The notes beneath the pieces were generated by a model. It was not told where the DNA came from, ran no database searches, and was given only the letters and a program-made list of their open reading frames with translations. Shown one piece after another: positions 9,917 through 21,367 of a DNA stretch of 64,000 bases. Where the stretch lies: positions 15,686,860 through 15,750,859 of the forward strand of contig NC_135244.1 of NCBI RefSeq assembly GCF_947623445.1, given 5' to 3'. The first letter of the stretch is position 1; each line of letters opens with the position of its first letter. The stretch is from Clavelina lepadiformis (lineage: Eukaryota > Chordata > Ascidiacea > Aplousobranchia > Clavelinidae). Both the position numbers and the translations under genes were made by a program.

Positions 9917-12900
9917 ATGGATAAAAATTACACTTTATCTTACATAAAACGTAATGTAATTAAAATCACTCTACTCATCGTGATTCTCTGTTCGGTTTTG
10001 GGGTATTTTTCCATAATGAAAAAGACTTCTGGAACAATTCGAGTTGTTTTTCCTCCAGCTGCATCCAGCTCTAACATGTATCCTTCTAGCAAAATAAAAA
10101 TAATCTGCTCTACATGGAGAAAGCCATTACGAAACGTATCGGCTTTATCATCACAGATTACACTAGCTCCTGACAGATTCCTGTATCCTGGGTTAATTTT
10201 TGGACCAAACAATCAGATTATTGGTTTATTTCAATCCATATATGTCGCTATTCGCCTCAACAGGAAAGTAATACTGCTGTAATAAGATAGGTTAAGTGCC
10301 GCAAAAACTTGAACGTAATTCAAATAGAGCATGTCAGTACGTAAACCACACGTGCTCGTAGACGATATTAAGATTGTGAAATAAGGAACCTGGTTGTGAC
10401 ATAAAGCGGAAAACTAAATTGTTTTCTTTCTGTAGAATTTTGGTTGTACCACGTTTCGGTACACATTACACAGAGGGCGAAATACAAAGCGTACCAGATT
10501 ATCAAAGAATTGACGTGGATCATTTGTGTTCGTTTGTATCTTGCATATCAGTTGAAGATTTCCATAAAAAGTGTCACGGATCAATGGATGTTGTGTTTCA
10601 GGTAAATGACTACATATTTATTCGAGGCGGCTTGTGGGCGCAATAAGCGACGTTAATATACTGACGAAACTTCAAACGTGGAAAAATTGAAACTATATTT
10701 CGCTTATTGCTGATACTTATTTTGTAAAATTTGCACCCGTGGCGAAGATCGGCGGAGTGAAGCAAACATATCAAACTTTATGGCTGTTCTCCAACCGCAT
10801 GCGGCCCTTATGGACTTAAACTGCGGCACGTGACATCTCCTGTCTTTATATATTTATCAAAATTTACATTTAACAGCATTTCAACAGTTGTGGACCAAAT
10901 TTCATTTATAAAGTATGTGTAAGTTTAGCGTCAATATTTTGGAGGCTGTCAACACATTGCTTAATACAAAGTCCACATACGCAAAGTCCAAGTAAGTGTT
11001 TTTGTTGTACCAGCCCCTTGTGTCAAGGGTATCTTTGTACATCAAAACTACTGCAACGCAATAATTTAAAATTCAATTTAGTTGCAATTATCCAATAATA
11101 CAACAAAAGCATTTTAAATATGTCATATAAGTTTTCCAAAAAACGCATTTTTTATTTAGGCGCATGTATGAGAAAATTGCAGATTCTTTATTATTTTGCC
11201 ACGATGTAAAGTGAAAAATGCGGTCTTTATAAAACCACGTATTGCAATAGCAGCCCATAAATGTATTGAGCAGTTTGACATACCAAAAGGAAAGAATCGT
11301 GTTTGACTGTTTAGATGTTTTTTTTAGTGTTCTAATATAACAGGTTTAATTTTTGTATTGTTTTGATCAGACGTGTTTTCTTTTTTCAATGTGTTCTGTC
11401 ACTTGTAACGTTTTATTTTTCAATGGCATTAGACTGCAACCACACGTATACATAGGGTTCGGGTGTGGAAAATTACAACTTCATAACTCTTTGTAATTCT
11501 TTAATTGACAGGAAAACTCATCTTGTTCGTTATATGTCATGCACATACGTTGCACCCTTATATGTATATTTATACAGTTATATAATTCGCGACGTATGTA
11601 ACGAGCAAGAAATTGTTTTGAAGAGTAGACCATGCTGTGCAAGTGTATACATGTAAAGAACGATCAAGCAAATGAGTCAAAACATTAAATGCGCATCTTT
11701 CGAGGACAGCTGGTTTATAAACAGACTTGCTTTTGTATAATGATTTAAAAAAAAAGATAACCACTAATTGGACCAAAAAGCTTGGACATTCTTAAACTTA
11801 AAATTGGCTGCAATTTGTACTAATTTTGGATCTAAAAACAGCATGGCTTCGTCTGTCATCATTTGCTTCATCATGTGTCTTTTTGCATAAAAATGATGTG
11901 TTCTATAAACTTACGGACAAGTTAATGAAAAACCACACAGTCATTAACTATTAATGAACGCGTTGTATGTACAAACAATCTTAATTTGTTCAAACACATG
12001 TTAATAGTGGTAGTTTAAGGTAACAATAGACATGAAATAGACTAAATCTGCTCTATCCGTTATCAATAGAATCATTGTATCAAAAATGTAATTTTTGCCT
12101 AATTTTCTCAAATTTGAATCCGAAAATGTTTATTTCGGACAAAAGTTTAACATTAGCCCTTTATGGACGTTACTCCCTTTAGTTAGAAAATTTTACTCCC
12201 TATTCATGTTGCCTGGTAAAGTTTTATTTGATGGAGGAAGTTTATTTTGCTAACTTCATTTGTATGGCAAAACTTGAGTATAATGGAAATTTTTTGTTTC
12301 ATATATGTTTCAGGCAATGTTATCCAAAATGCGTGATGTAAAAAAGTTCCAGAGAGACACAAAAATGCATATTATTATGAACGAAGAATACAAATTGTCC
12401 GACTATTTTGTTGGAAACAGTCTGCAATCATCAGAGAAACGTACAAACAAAGCAAATATACCGTTCTATCCCTGTTGCAATAACAAGACCTCTTTCAATT
12501 GGTTATCTTCAAATCAACAAGTAATTAGAAGTACTTTCAATACCACGGCACCATATGCTTTGTTTGCAAGTGCTTATCAGCCTTTGACGTTAAAGTCAAA
12601 GGGCCAGATTGCCATACCATTGGATAAAAACTATACAAAAGTTCGACAAATCAAAGATGATACACTTTACATGGCTATCATCAATTCTGTACGGCGACCG
12701 AAATGTATCACACAACTTGCAGACGCATATATCGATGCTAACATACGAACTGATGAGTTTGTCGCAGTACATTGGAGATACGACACAGATGATTGGCTTC
12801 GAGTGTTCCGTAATCAAAAAAAATACGAGCTTTGTGAGGTCATCACCAACATCACGTCGGAAGACGTAGCGCGAGCAATTATCAATAATCTACCATTGCT

Positions 12901-13333
12901 ACATGACAAGAATGCAATGCACTCACGGAATATAAGCGCTGCTGTGTCGGTCTATATTGCCACCCCACCAAGTTTAAAAGAATTCAAATTGGAAATCTTT
13001 GATCATTTAGAAAACCTTGATCCTCGCATTAAAAAAGTTCCTCTTGACCTCGACGTCTATCTAAGTAAAAGTGTGTTTAATAAATGTTGGAACAGCACTG
13101 GCTGGGTAAGCCTACCTGATATACTTTCTCTTATCGAGATGGAAATAATGAGAAAGAGTAAATATTTCTTCTATTCTTATGAATCTACTTGGTCAGAAAA
13201 CATTCGACCGTTAAGATGGACGAGATCAGAAGGGAAAATACAAAGATTATTTGAGGCTTCAATACTTGACTTATCCAAAACTGTAATGAAAAATAGAATC
13301 AAGAGAAATCGACTCTTACATCTTAAAAAATAA
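9917..13333 (+). CDS. O-fucosyltransferase-like type II membrane protein, copy 1 (intron 1 donor mutated)
   Basis: Three coding exons by homology to copies 2 and 4: 9917-10263, 10436-10601 and 12314-13333, 510 aa if joined. The GTG-started frame at 9899 runs into the better start CCATGG at 9917. A signal anchor lies at residues about 19-33, then a short stem, then PGLIFGPNNQ..LNR, VDHLCSFVSC, FVAVHWRYDTDDW and STWSENIRPLRW. These match the N-terminal, mid and C-terminal landmarks of GDP-fucose protein O-fucosyltransferases, which act in the ER or Golgi lumen. Odd points: the intron 1 donor is GA (10264-10265) where copies 2 and 4 have GT, so read-through stops after RKVILL; and 55 codons of stem are deleted in frame. 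Exons 2 and 3 are fully open. It may be a recent pseudogene or may use another first exon. Confidence 0.6.
10264..10265 (+). other. Mutated splice donor (GT to GA), copy 1 intron 1
   Basis: The sequence is CAACAG/GAAAGT here against CAACAG/GTAAGT in copies 2 and 4. The same change is found in copy 3 (30239-30240). A possible cryptic donor AGGTTAAG lies about 25 bp downstream, but stop codons precede it in frame. Confidence 0.85.
10602..12313 (+). other. Intron 2 of copy 1
   Basis: Intron of about 1.7 kb between donor CAG/GTAAATG and acceptor TATGTTTCAG/GCAATG. Sequence aligns along its length with intron 2 of copies 2 and 3, and with copy 4 apart from the inserted MULE there. No convincing gene inside. 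Confidence 0.7.
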
Positions 13334-13596
13334 TCAAAAATTTCTTGTTGTTTTTGGACGTTGCATTACGGATGTAATGTCTAAATTAGCATTGTTGTTT
13401 ATTCAAAGTATATTATTTCAGTGATAATGATTTATATGATTTTGTGTCACCCAAAACTCCAAATAACTTTGTCAATGCATGTCTAGACTCGTAGTAATTC
13501 TTTTTCCTTGTCTTGAATTCCTTTCTTTAGATCTGATGAACCGTGACTGTGCTTTGCTACCATGTGCTTGTTGACGCCCAGTTTCTTTGTGTTATA
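13334..13596. other. 3' flank of copy 1
   Basis: Downstream flank shared with copy 3 (33289-33577) up to the words TTTGTGTTATA. After 13596 the two diverge, because the transposon composite of unit B begins here. Copy 2 keeps only the first 180 bp before the tandem-duplication junction at 27513. Confidence 0.6.
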
Positions 13597-14899
13597 CCCA
13601 TAGATATCCTATAAAACACTAGATCGCTCAACTCGCCTCTTGAATTGAAGCCAAATTGAAACTTTGCGATTCCGCCATTAAGGGACCCAGTCAGTCAATC
13701 CCAACCATAGATATCTTTTATATAGTAACTAGATATCCAACTCACGCTGAAAAGTGAAGAAAGCCTGCGATAACACATGCGCCCAAAAGCGTTGGGAGAG
13801 AGTGAGACAAAGGCTAAAAGCCAATTGTAAATTGGAGTAGTTCTGTATAGGCCTAATTCTATTAAAGTTTTTCGAAAAGCCGAGGTGTTTGCACTGCACT
13901 ATGATTGACTGTTTTTGTAAATATTTGTATTTTTGCTGTATCAATAAATAAGCTTGCGTAGGCTAATTCGCTACCGGTACCGTATAGGCCTAGACTAGCA
14001 TATGGCAATGGGGTAGCCCTTCATTCGAGTAACAGTTGCATGATCCAAAGCAAGTGATTGATACATATTTTTTACACGAAATGAAATGTTATGAAACCTA
14101 ATATAAACCATATCTAATATATACCATACCTTTCAAACATATTCGGATGTTCTACGAAAGTAATCATTAATTATCAGTAATGAATTAGATATTGCTAAAT
14201 AAAACAAGTTTGTTTGGTCGCTGCCGGTAACCAATTTTGTGTTTTTGTATCACAGTTTTTGTATAATGCTGGCCATAGGTCAAAAACCTGATGGTGAAAA
14301 ATTCTTTAATATTTTTCTTTATTAATTGTAAAGAATGAAGATCTTTACAACCAATCTCAAAATCATCATCATGGTTTCTTAGGGATGGAAATAAATCATA
14401 GTTTTTAACTTTTTTATAAATTGATTCACACAGATTTTGACTGAAATGATCCTTGATGGAAATTTTAGGATTTAGTGAATTAAATCCACAAACAGCAGCT
14501 CAAAAGAACTTCTCTGCCTGTCTGACCCATAGATATCTTATAAAATACAAATTTTGTATTTTCCAAATACAAATTTTGTCACTACTAAGCATTGTTAATT
14601 TGGTTCATTGTTCCGTCAAATAAATTGAAAACAATTGTTGAAAATTTGTTTGCGACTTTTCAATCACACGATTGTTGTTGATCTGTAATACGTAGAACAA
14701 GCTGCAGGCTAAGCTAGCAAGGTTTCAAATACTTACAGATTTGTATAGAACAGCTGTTTTAGTAATGTTTTTGAGGCTTTGTGAATGTCAAACTTTAACA
14801 AGCGATTCTTACGTGTAGGTAGCAGTTTCAGTGTGGAATGCTCAATAAGGTTTTGTGGTTACTAGCTAGCTAAATTATTACTAAATAGTTTTTATCGAA
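13597..14899. repeat. 5' part of transposon composite, unit B
   Basis: Non-coding start of the second composite. The first 174 bp (13597-13770) contain two CCATAGATATC words (13598 and 13704) and are absent from the empty flank of copy 3, so 13597 marks the left edge of the inserted material. From 13771 it repeats 1-1130. Confidence 0.65.
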
Positions 14900-16243
14900 A
14901 TGAGTGCTTCAAAGAAACGAAAAATCGATAACGAACGCAGAGCATTCAAAAAAGAGTGGACAACCAAATATTTTGTACTGAGGTCGGATCAACCGTGATA
15001 TGCCTTATATGCCAAAAAAGTGTTGCTGTATCAAAAGAATACAACATTCGCCGCCATTTTAACACCAACCACCCTAACTACTTTAGCAGCCAGTCAACTC
15101 AACAACGAGAAGCTGCTGCGCAGAGATTAACAACCAATTTTCGGATTCAACAAAATAGGCCTACTCTTTTTCAGCAAAGTGCCGTTCATCAGTCAATCAC
15201 CCAGGCAAGCTTTTTACTGGCTTTTAAAATAGCAAAAGCAAGCAAGCCATTTCCCGATGGAGAGTTTATCAAGCAGTGCATGGTAGAGACAGCAGGTCTC
15301 TTGTGTCCAGATACAAAAAGTAAATACTGTATGAGCAAATTACTTTATCACGCAAAACAGTAACTAGCCGAGTAGAACGAATTGATGAGCACTTAGCCAG
15401 TGAGCTGAAAGGAAAAGCAGATTCATTTGTATTTTATTCGCTGGCGTTGGACGAAAGTAACGACGTAAACGACACCGCCCAGCTTTTGATTTTTATCAGA
15501 GGGATTAATGACAGTTTTGAGATAACAGAAGAACTGTTGGCGATGGAATCGCTAAAGGGGAAAACACGAGGAGAGGACCTTTTTATCAAAAAGACTGGTT
15601 TGATTGACCGGCTGAAACTACCTTGGAACAAACTTGTGAATGTCACCACGGATGGATCGCCAAACCTGACGGAAAAAAACGTTGGGCTTCTAAAAAGGCT
15701 TCAAGATAAGGTGAAAGAGGAAAACCCTGAGATGGATATAACTTTTTTGCACTGCATCATCCATCAGGAGGTACTCTGTAAGTCTGTATTACAGCTTAAT
15801 CATGTAGTGAAGACAGTGGTAAAACTGATCAACTTCATAAAAGGGAGAGGACTTTACCACCGACAGTTTCTAAAGTTTCTTGAGGAAATTGATACTGATC
15901 ACCAGGACTTACTTTACCATTCTCACGTGCGCTGGTTAAGTTTAGGGAAAGCATGTAAACGCGTATGGGAACTTAAAGAGAGGCCATTAGCTTATTTTTG
16001 GAGGCAATCGATAAAGCTGATGATTTTCCTGAGCTGGAAGACGAAAATTGGCTTTGTGATTTTGCGTTTGCTGTTGACATACTAACGCACATGAATGAAT
16101 TAAATGGGAAACTTCAAGGGAAAAACCTTTTCGCTCACGAAATGTATACAAATGTAAAAGCTTTCAAATGTAAATTGAATTTATTTTCAGAGCAAATGCT
16201 TAACAATTCTTTTGTCCATTTTTCCACTCTATTGACAATAAAA
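14900..16243 (+). pseudogene. hAT transposase remnant B
   Basis: Second copy of the truncated hAT transposase at 1131-2468, with the ATG at 14900. It has the same BED finger, ALDES, VTTDGSP, HCIIHQE and HVRWLS landmarks, the same frameshifts and the same truncation by a MULE. Small differences: an extra AGGCCT near 15157 adds two codons, and a Met-Ser to Lys-Thr change falls in the stretch at 15592. Shared lesions show it was duplicated dead. Confidence 0.85.
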
Positions 16244-16249
16244 GGTACT

Positions 16250-16480
16250 ACGACAGTTTATCGAACGTTAATTAATCGAAACGACAGTTTATCGAACGAC
16301 AATTAATCGAACCGACAGTTAATCGAACCGACAGTTTATCGAACGACAATTAATCGAACCGACAGTTAATCGAACGACAGTTTATCGAACGACAATTAAT
16401 CGAACCGACAGTTTATCGAACGACAATTAATCGAACCGACAGTTGATCGAACGACTATTTATCGAACGACAAACTTTGAC
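16250..16480. repeat. Subterminal array, about 14 units of 15-16 bp (MULE B left)
   Basis: Higher-order pattern: units of types CGACAGTTTATCGAA, CGACAATTAATCGAA and CCGACAGTTAATCGAA recur in blocks of two or three. Copy A has four units at the same place, so about ten units were gained here or lost there since the tandem duplication. Confidence 0.85.
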
Positions 16481-16620
16481 AATAGCTTCAATTAAGAATT
16501 ATGATATCGCACTGATGAATTATAGGTGTAACATTTTAAGCCTCGGTGTCATTTTAAGTCTCGGATCTTAATTGCGTGTTTCTCAAACATTGAGACAATA
16601 AGCCATTATGATGTGCGTCT

Positions 16621-17511
16621 CAGAAGAAACTGGATATACTGAACAACTGCGCTAATTGGTTTTGTGACGGTACATTTGATGTTGCCCCACTTGGATACCA
16701 GCTGTACACGATACACGCGCTGATCAATGAAAATCGCACGGTGCCACTCGTTTACACCGTAACAGAGAACAAATCGGAAGCTGTGTACAATCGCATCTTT
16801 TCTTTATTGGAACAACAACGACCAGGAATAGCCCCAGAAACGGTAACAATAGGCTTTGAAATGGCAGCATAAAAATAAAATGCTCTTTCTTCCAGCTTCC
16901 CTCGGGCAGAAATTCTCGGCTGCCTTTTTCATTTTGGCCAATGTAGCTTCCGGAAAATTCAGGCCCTCTCTCTGCAGCGGTGGTTCACTGAAGATGCCGA
17001 GCACGCCCTCCGCATAAAATGCTTCCAGGCACTGGCATTCGTTCCGCCTGAAGACGTTGTACAACGGTTCGAGGACTTCCTGGCCACGTTCAATGATGAC
17101 GATGAGCAGCACTTGTCTGAATACATTGACTATTTCGAAACTACTTGGATTGGACGATTGCGTCGCAGGAATCGTCGTCAATCTCTATTTCCTATCCGGT
17201 GTTAGAATGTCTTCCACCGGGTTCAAGATGACCTTCCACGAACGAATAATAGTATTGAAGGATGACACAATGCGTTCAGCAAGCGTGTCTCAATATCCCA
17301 TCCGACGCTTCGCAGACTCGTCAAAAAAATTATTCAGGAACAAGGTTCCAACGAAATATTCATTGAGCAATTGAATGCTGGAATTGCTGGCCCACCTCGG
17401 AAGAAGCGCTACGACGCTGTCAACCAACGGCTGAAGAGCATAGTCGAAAATTATGACTCAACGAATATTGACATAAACAGTTATCTTCGAGCAATTGCAC
17501 ACAACTTGTAA
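16621..17511 (+). pseudogene. MULE transposase remnant B
   Basis: Same decayed MULE catalytic domain as at 2691-3577, with CDGTFDVAP, VPLVYTV, and the SIEGW motif interrupted by TGA. Near 17040-17060 it keeps a segment reading about AFVPPEDVVQRFEDF that copy A has lost to a local duplication, so B is closer to the ancestral sequence there. In the second catalytic motif the Asp of IDFEMA is Gly (GGC) here, a further inactivating change. Confidence 0.8.
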
Positions 17512-18232
17512 ATAAATGAATGCGATTGAAATGTTCACTTCGTCAGTTGTCGTTCTTTTAACAGCCGGTTCGATCATCTGTCGTTTCGATAAACTGTCTT
17601 TCGATTAACTGTCGTTCGATTAATTGTCGTTCGACAAACTGTCGGTTGGTCAAATGATTGGAAAATAGTCTTCGTAAATTAAAAATGGGCAAACCAATTT
17701 GCAAAATACATGCGTGATTATACAAAAATACAATAAATAATAAATGATTAATGATAATAAACTAAAAACAATAAATGATTCTACAAAAGTACGCATGAAT
17801 CGCATAACGTCTTCATGAATTGCCAAATATACATGGATCGTCAAATGTATAGATGATTTGCCAAAAGTGCATGATTCGCTAAATGTAGGCTACGTGATTC
17901 GGTAAATGCATGCATGACTCGCCAAATGTACATGATTCGGTAAACGCATGCATGAATCGCCAAATGTATGTGATTCGGTAAATGCATGCGTGATTTGCCA
18001 AATGTACATGATTCGGTGAATGTACGTGACTTACCGAATGTACATGATTCGATAAATGTACACATGATTTGCCTAAAGTACATGATTGATCAAATGTACA
18101 TGGTTCGTTGTTAGAGTACGCCAAGTGTGCAAAAATGTTTGTGACGTCATAAATTGTTTTTCTCTTGGTGGGAACCAAGAAGCAAAGGGATTTGACAGAA
18201 GACAAAGTTTGATGCTAAATTGGTATACCTAT

Positions 18233-20288
18233 TTACAGCAAGACGTATTGTCTGAAGTGTAGAAAATTCACCTGATAATCAGTCATATAGTCACTCAAGT
18301 CTTCCTCTTTCAATAACTGCAGCAACCCTGCAACATATAGTTTTCTAGGACTTCGATTGTTTTCCGTTCGCAGGGGATGATGATTCCACAAGGAAGTAAA
18401 TTTGGCAAGGGCTTCATTTATGACGTCTTTGAAGCAGTAATGTAAACAAAACATATCAACTTCATTTTCCACATCTAACGTCCCATTAGTTTCCAATTTG
18501 TAGAACAGCCGGTGGAAGTTAATAGCCTGAAAAGACAAGTTGCATCAATATCAGAGTTGAAATATAAACTTACATTATAATGAGAATTACTACCTATCAA
18601 TATTCATAATTGTGAAGATAGCGGCTTTCTGGAATATATAACACTGCAATAATATTAAACATGTAAAGGTACTGCTAAAAAAACTGTACCACAGATTCAA
18701 AGACGTCTTTCCATAAGTGCTCAATGCGTGAATTATACACACTTTTTCCAGTTATAAAGCTACCCCTTGACAGACCACGCAATGGATGTTGCAGCATATA
18801 TCGTGCCACTTCATAATTTTCCATTCCTTTATCGGATCTGACCTATACAAAGAAAAAACCAAACATAAAGCAAGCCCGTGTAGTTTGAAATGATTATTAT
18901 GATTTTCCAAAAATATAATAACGTTCAATCTTACTCGTGATTGAAGGCCATACGTTTGTACACCATTTTTGAAAAGCGTGACAACTCTTGCTGCCCTATT
19001 GTTGTCCTGGCAGCTGAGATAAACCACCAACCTTGAAAAGCCGTCAATGCAGCCATGTATAACAAAACGCCATCTACAAAAACAAAAAATTAGTTACAAA
19101 TGCAGCTTCACAAGCAGTAACCAGATTAACTATATTACACAATTTTTTTACAGAAACATTTCGTTCCAAATGTTTTATGTGTCTGTACCTTATCAACTTG
19201 TGGTGTGAGTCAATATGCCATAATGCGAGCGGTGATCTTACACTATACACACGTCGTTGTATACATATTACTTTTCGCCGTTCCACTCCAGTGGGATCAA
19301 CCTTTTTCACAGATTTTCTTAAACGACCACGTTGCACACAAATACCTTGACTCTTTAAGGCCGCTTGTACGGCCTTATAACCTTCACGTTTAGAACTTTA
19401 GGTATAGTGCTCCGATGAGAATAGAAATTAAGTACACACAAGTAATAAACATAGCACAATTTAAAGTACATAGCTACAGTGAAAACTTGTCAATTCAAGT
19501 TTTCAAATAACTTAAATGATAATAACAAATTCAAATACGCTTAAATGCTGATAGCATTTAGAGAAAGCCGAACGATATTACCCTCCAGCCACAAAATTTT
19601 GGAGAAATGCAACAAATTTTACGAAGCTTGAACTGGCAACTGAAAACTTCATAACTCGAAGCAATTTAATCAGTTCTTACCAGAATTTGGAAAATGTTTA
19701 GTTAGGTTAAAAACTTTTTCATCCAACTCTTCATCATCCAATGTGGTATATTTGTGTGAGACTGCTAAGCCAAATTCATTCATCCTATATTCGATAGTGC
19801 GTTTGCTGACATTTAATCTTGATGCAATTTCCCGGATATTAAAGTCTTGAGCTAGCAAACACAAACAAGCAAATTTAAATAACTTATAATTCAAGAAGCT
19901 ACTTAACCCCATCAGTCGCTGAGGGTGGTTGATTTGGACCAAATGTATAACGTTGACCTGTCTGGCATTTAATTTAATGGCGTATTTATAAAGCACATTG
20001 AAAACATACTTTCCAATAGGGATGCCATACCAATTCTAATCACAGAGTTCAAATACCTAATAGAAATTCAATTTGTTCTTTGGTAACAGGTAACCTTTTG
20101 CGTCCAAGTGTGGTTCTTGCAGCATCTACCTCTTGCACACTGCCACTGGAAACACCAAATAACCGGTTACTGATATTACAAATAGAAAACGTAACCGCGA
20201 AGACTAAAAAAATTACCAACATATTGGCCTATACTGTAGCTTATAAACCACGATAATTTATGTAGGCTTACCTCTCAATTGGTTCCAT
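18233..20288 (-). CDS. DDE integrase-like transposase, 7 exons, 351 aa (copy B)
   Basis: Exons 20288-20272, 20145-20057, 19851-19681, 19381-19189, 19073-18935, 18842-18690 and 18526-18233 join in frame with GT..AG junctions, giving 351 aa as in copy A. The helix-turn-helix ([16 protein letters not shown]) and the D, D, E candidates ([17 protein letters not shown], RIEHLWKD) are kept. Differences are few: Gly to Glu at residue 5, Pro to Leu in exon 2, Val to Ala near the GNF motif and others. Upstream of exon 4 copy B has an extra AAAG (CCTAAAGTTC), which may alter acceptor choice. With two open copies in tandem, either could be functional; transcription cannot be judged from sequence. Confidence 0.72.
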
Positions 20289-20770
20289 TTCTTAAAACTG
20301 TTTGTTTAAAACGTTGAACAGACTTTAACTTTAATCAACTCGTCTACAGAAAAATAAGTTACTGATAACGTGTTATACTTCAACCAGCCTATAGCACCGC
20401 CCTGCACTTCTTCAGTTGTTAATTCCTTTCCATTCAGTCCAGCAATTTGGGGTGCAAAAGTAGAATTAACCCCACCAACCTCATGTGCTGCTTAATAAAA
20501 CGCTAAAAGGCTAGCGTGCAGGATGTACCAGCCAACCACAGCACTGCAGTACCGGTATCAAATCTTTAACATCCATACCGGTACCCTCTCTGGCTCGGCT
20601 TAATAGTCACATTTCAAACAGAACATAATCTAACGCGTTTAGTGTTGAAATAACTTCTAAAGAAACATTTTATTCTTCGTAAGCCTACGCTTATTCCTGA
20701 TCGCAAAGTATTTTGCACTGACGGTACGGGATAACTTTCCGCCTGCGTCCAAAGATAGGCAAGTCACAAA
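20289..20770. other. 5' region of transposase gene B
   Basis: Spacer equivalent to 6347-6839, with the TACCGGTATC and TACCGGTACC words near 20551 and 20577. No open frame worth calling. Presumed promoter side of the transposase. Confidence 0.4.
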
Positions 20771-21367
20771 ACTTTGTCTTCTGTCAAATCCCTTTGCTTC
20801 TTGGTTCCCGCCAAGAGAAAAACGATTTATAACATCACAAACCTTTTTGCACACTTGGCGCACTCTAACAACGAACCATGTACATTTGATCAATCATGCA
20901 CTTTAGGCAAATCATGTGTACATTTATCGAATCATGTACATTTGGCAAATCATGTGTACATTTATCGAATCATGTACATTTGGCAAATCATGTACATTTT
21001 TCAGATCATGCTTACATTCACCGAATCATGTAGGCTACATTTGGCAAATCACGCATGCATTTACCGAATCACATACATTTGGCGAGTCATGCATGCATTT
21101 ACCGAATCACATACATTTGGCCATTCATGCATGCATTTACCGAATCATGCACTTTTGGCAAATCATCTATACATTTGACGATCCATGTATATTTTGCAAT
21201 TCATGAAGACGTTATGCGATTCATGCGTACTTTTGTAGAATCATTTATTTTTTTTTTTTAGAATGATGTTGGTTCAGCAATTTGTGTATTTTTGTATAAT
21301 CACGCATGTATTTTGCAAATTGGTTTGCCCATTTTTAATTTACGAACACTATTTTCCAATCATTTGG

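Larger units (their letters stand above)
16244..17650 (+). mobile_element. MULE element B with expanded left array
   Basis: Second copy of the element at 2469-3717. The left array has grown to about 14 units, while the right array is similar in length to copy A. The interior carries the same decayed MULE transposase. The left tip GGTACTACGACAG is preserved. The right tip again abuts the DDE element, with the words GTCGGTTGGT then CAAATGATTGG. Confidence 0.7.
17651..21367 (-). mobile_element. DDE-integrase DNA transposon B
   Basis: Second copy of the element at 3718-7396, with TIR arms at about 17651-18211 and 20771-21367. Both outer tips here read CAAATGATTGG, so this copy defines the terminus best. 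The right tip is followed by CCTTTTTATAATTCATGG. The right TIR differs from copy A by a changed number of about 38-bp double units. Confidence 0.75.
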
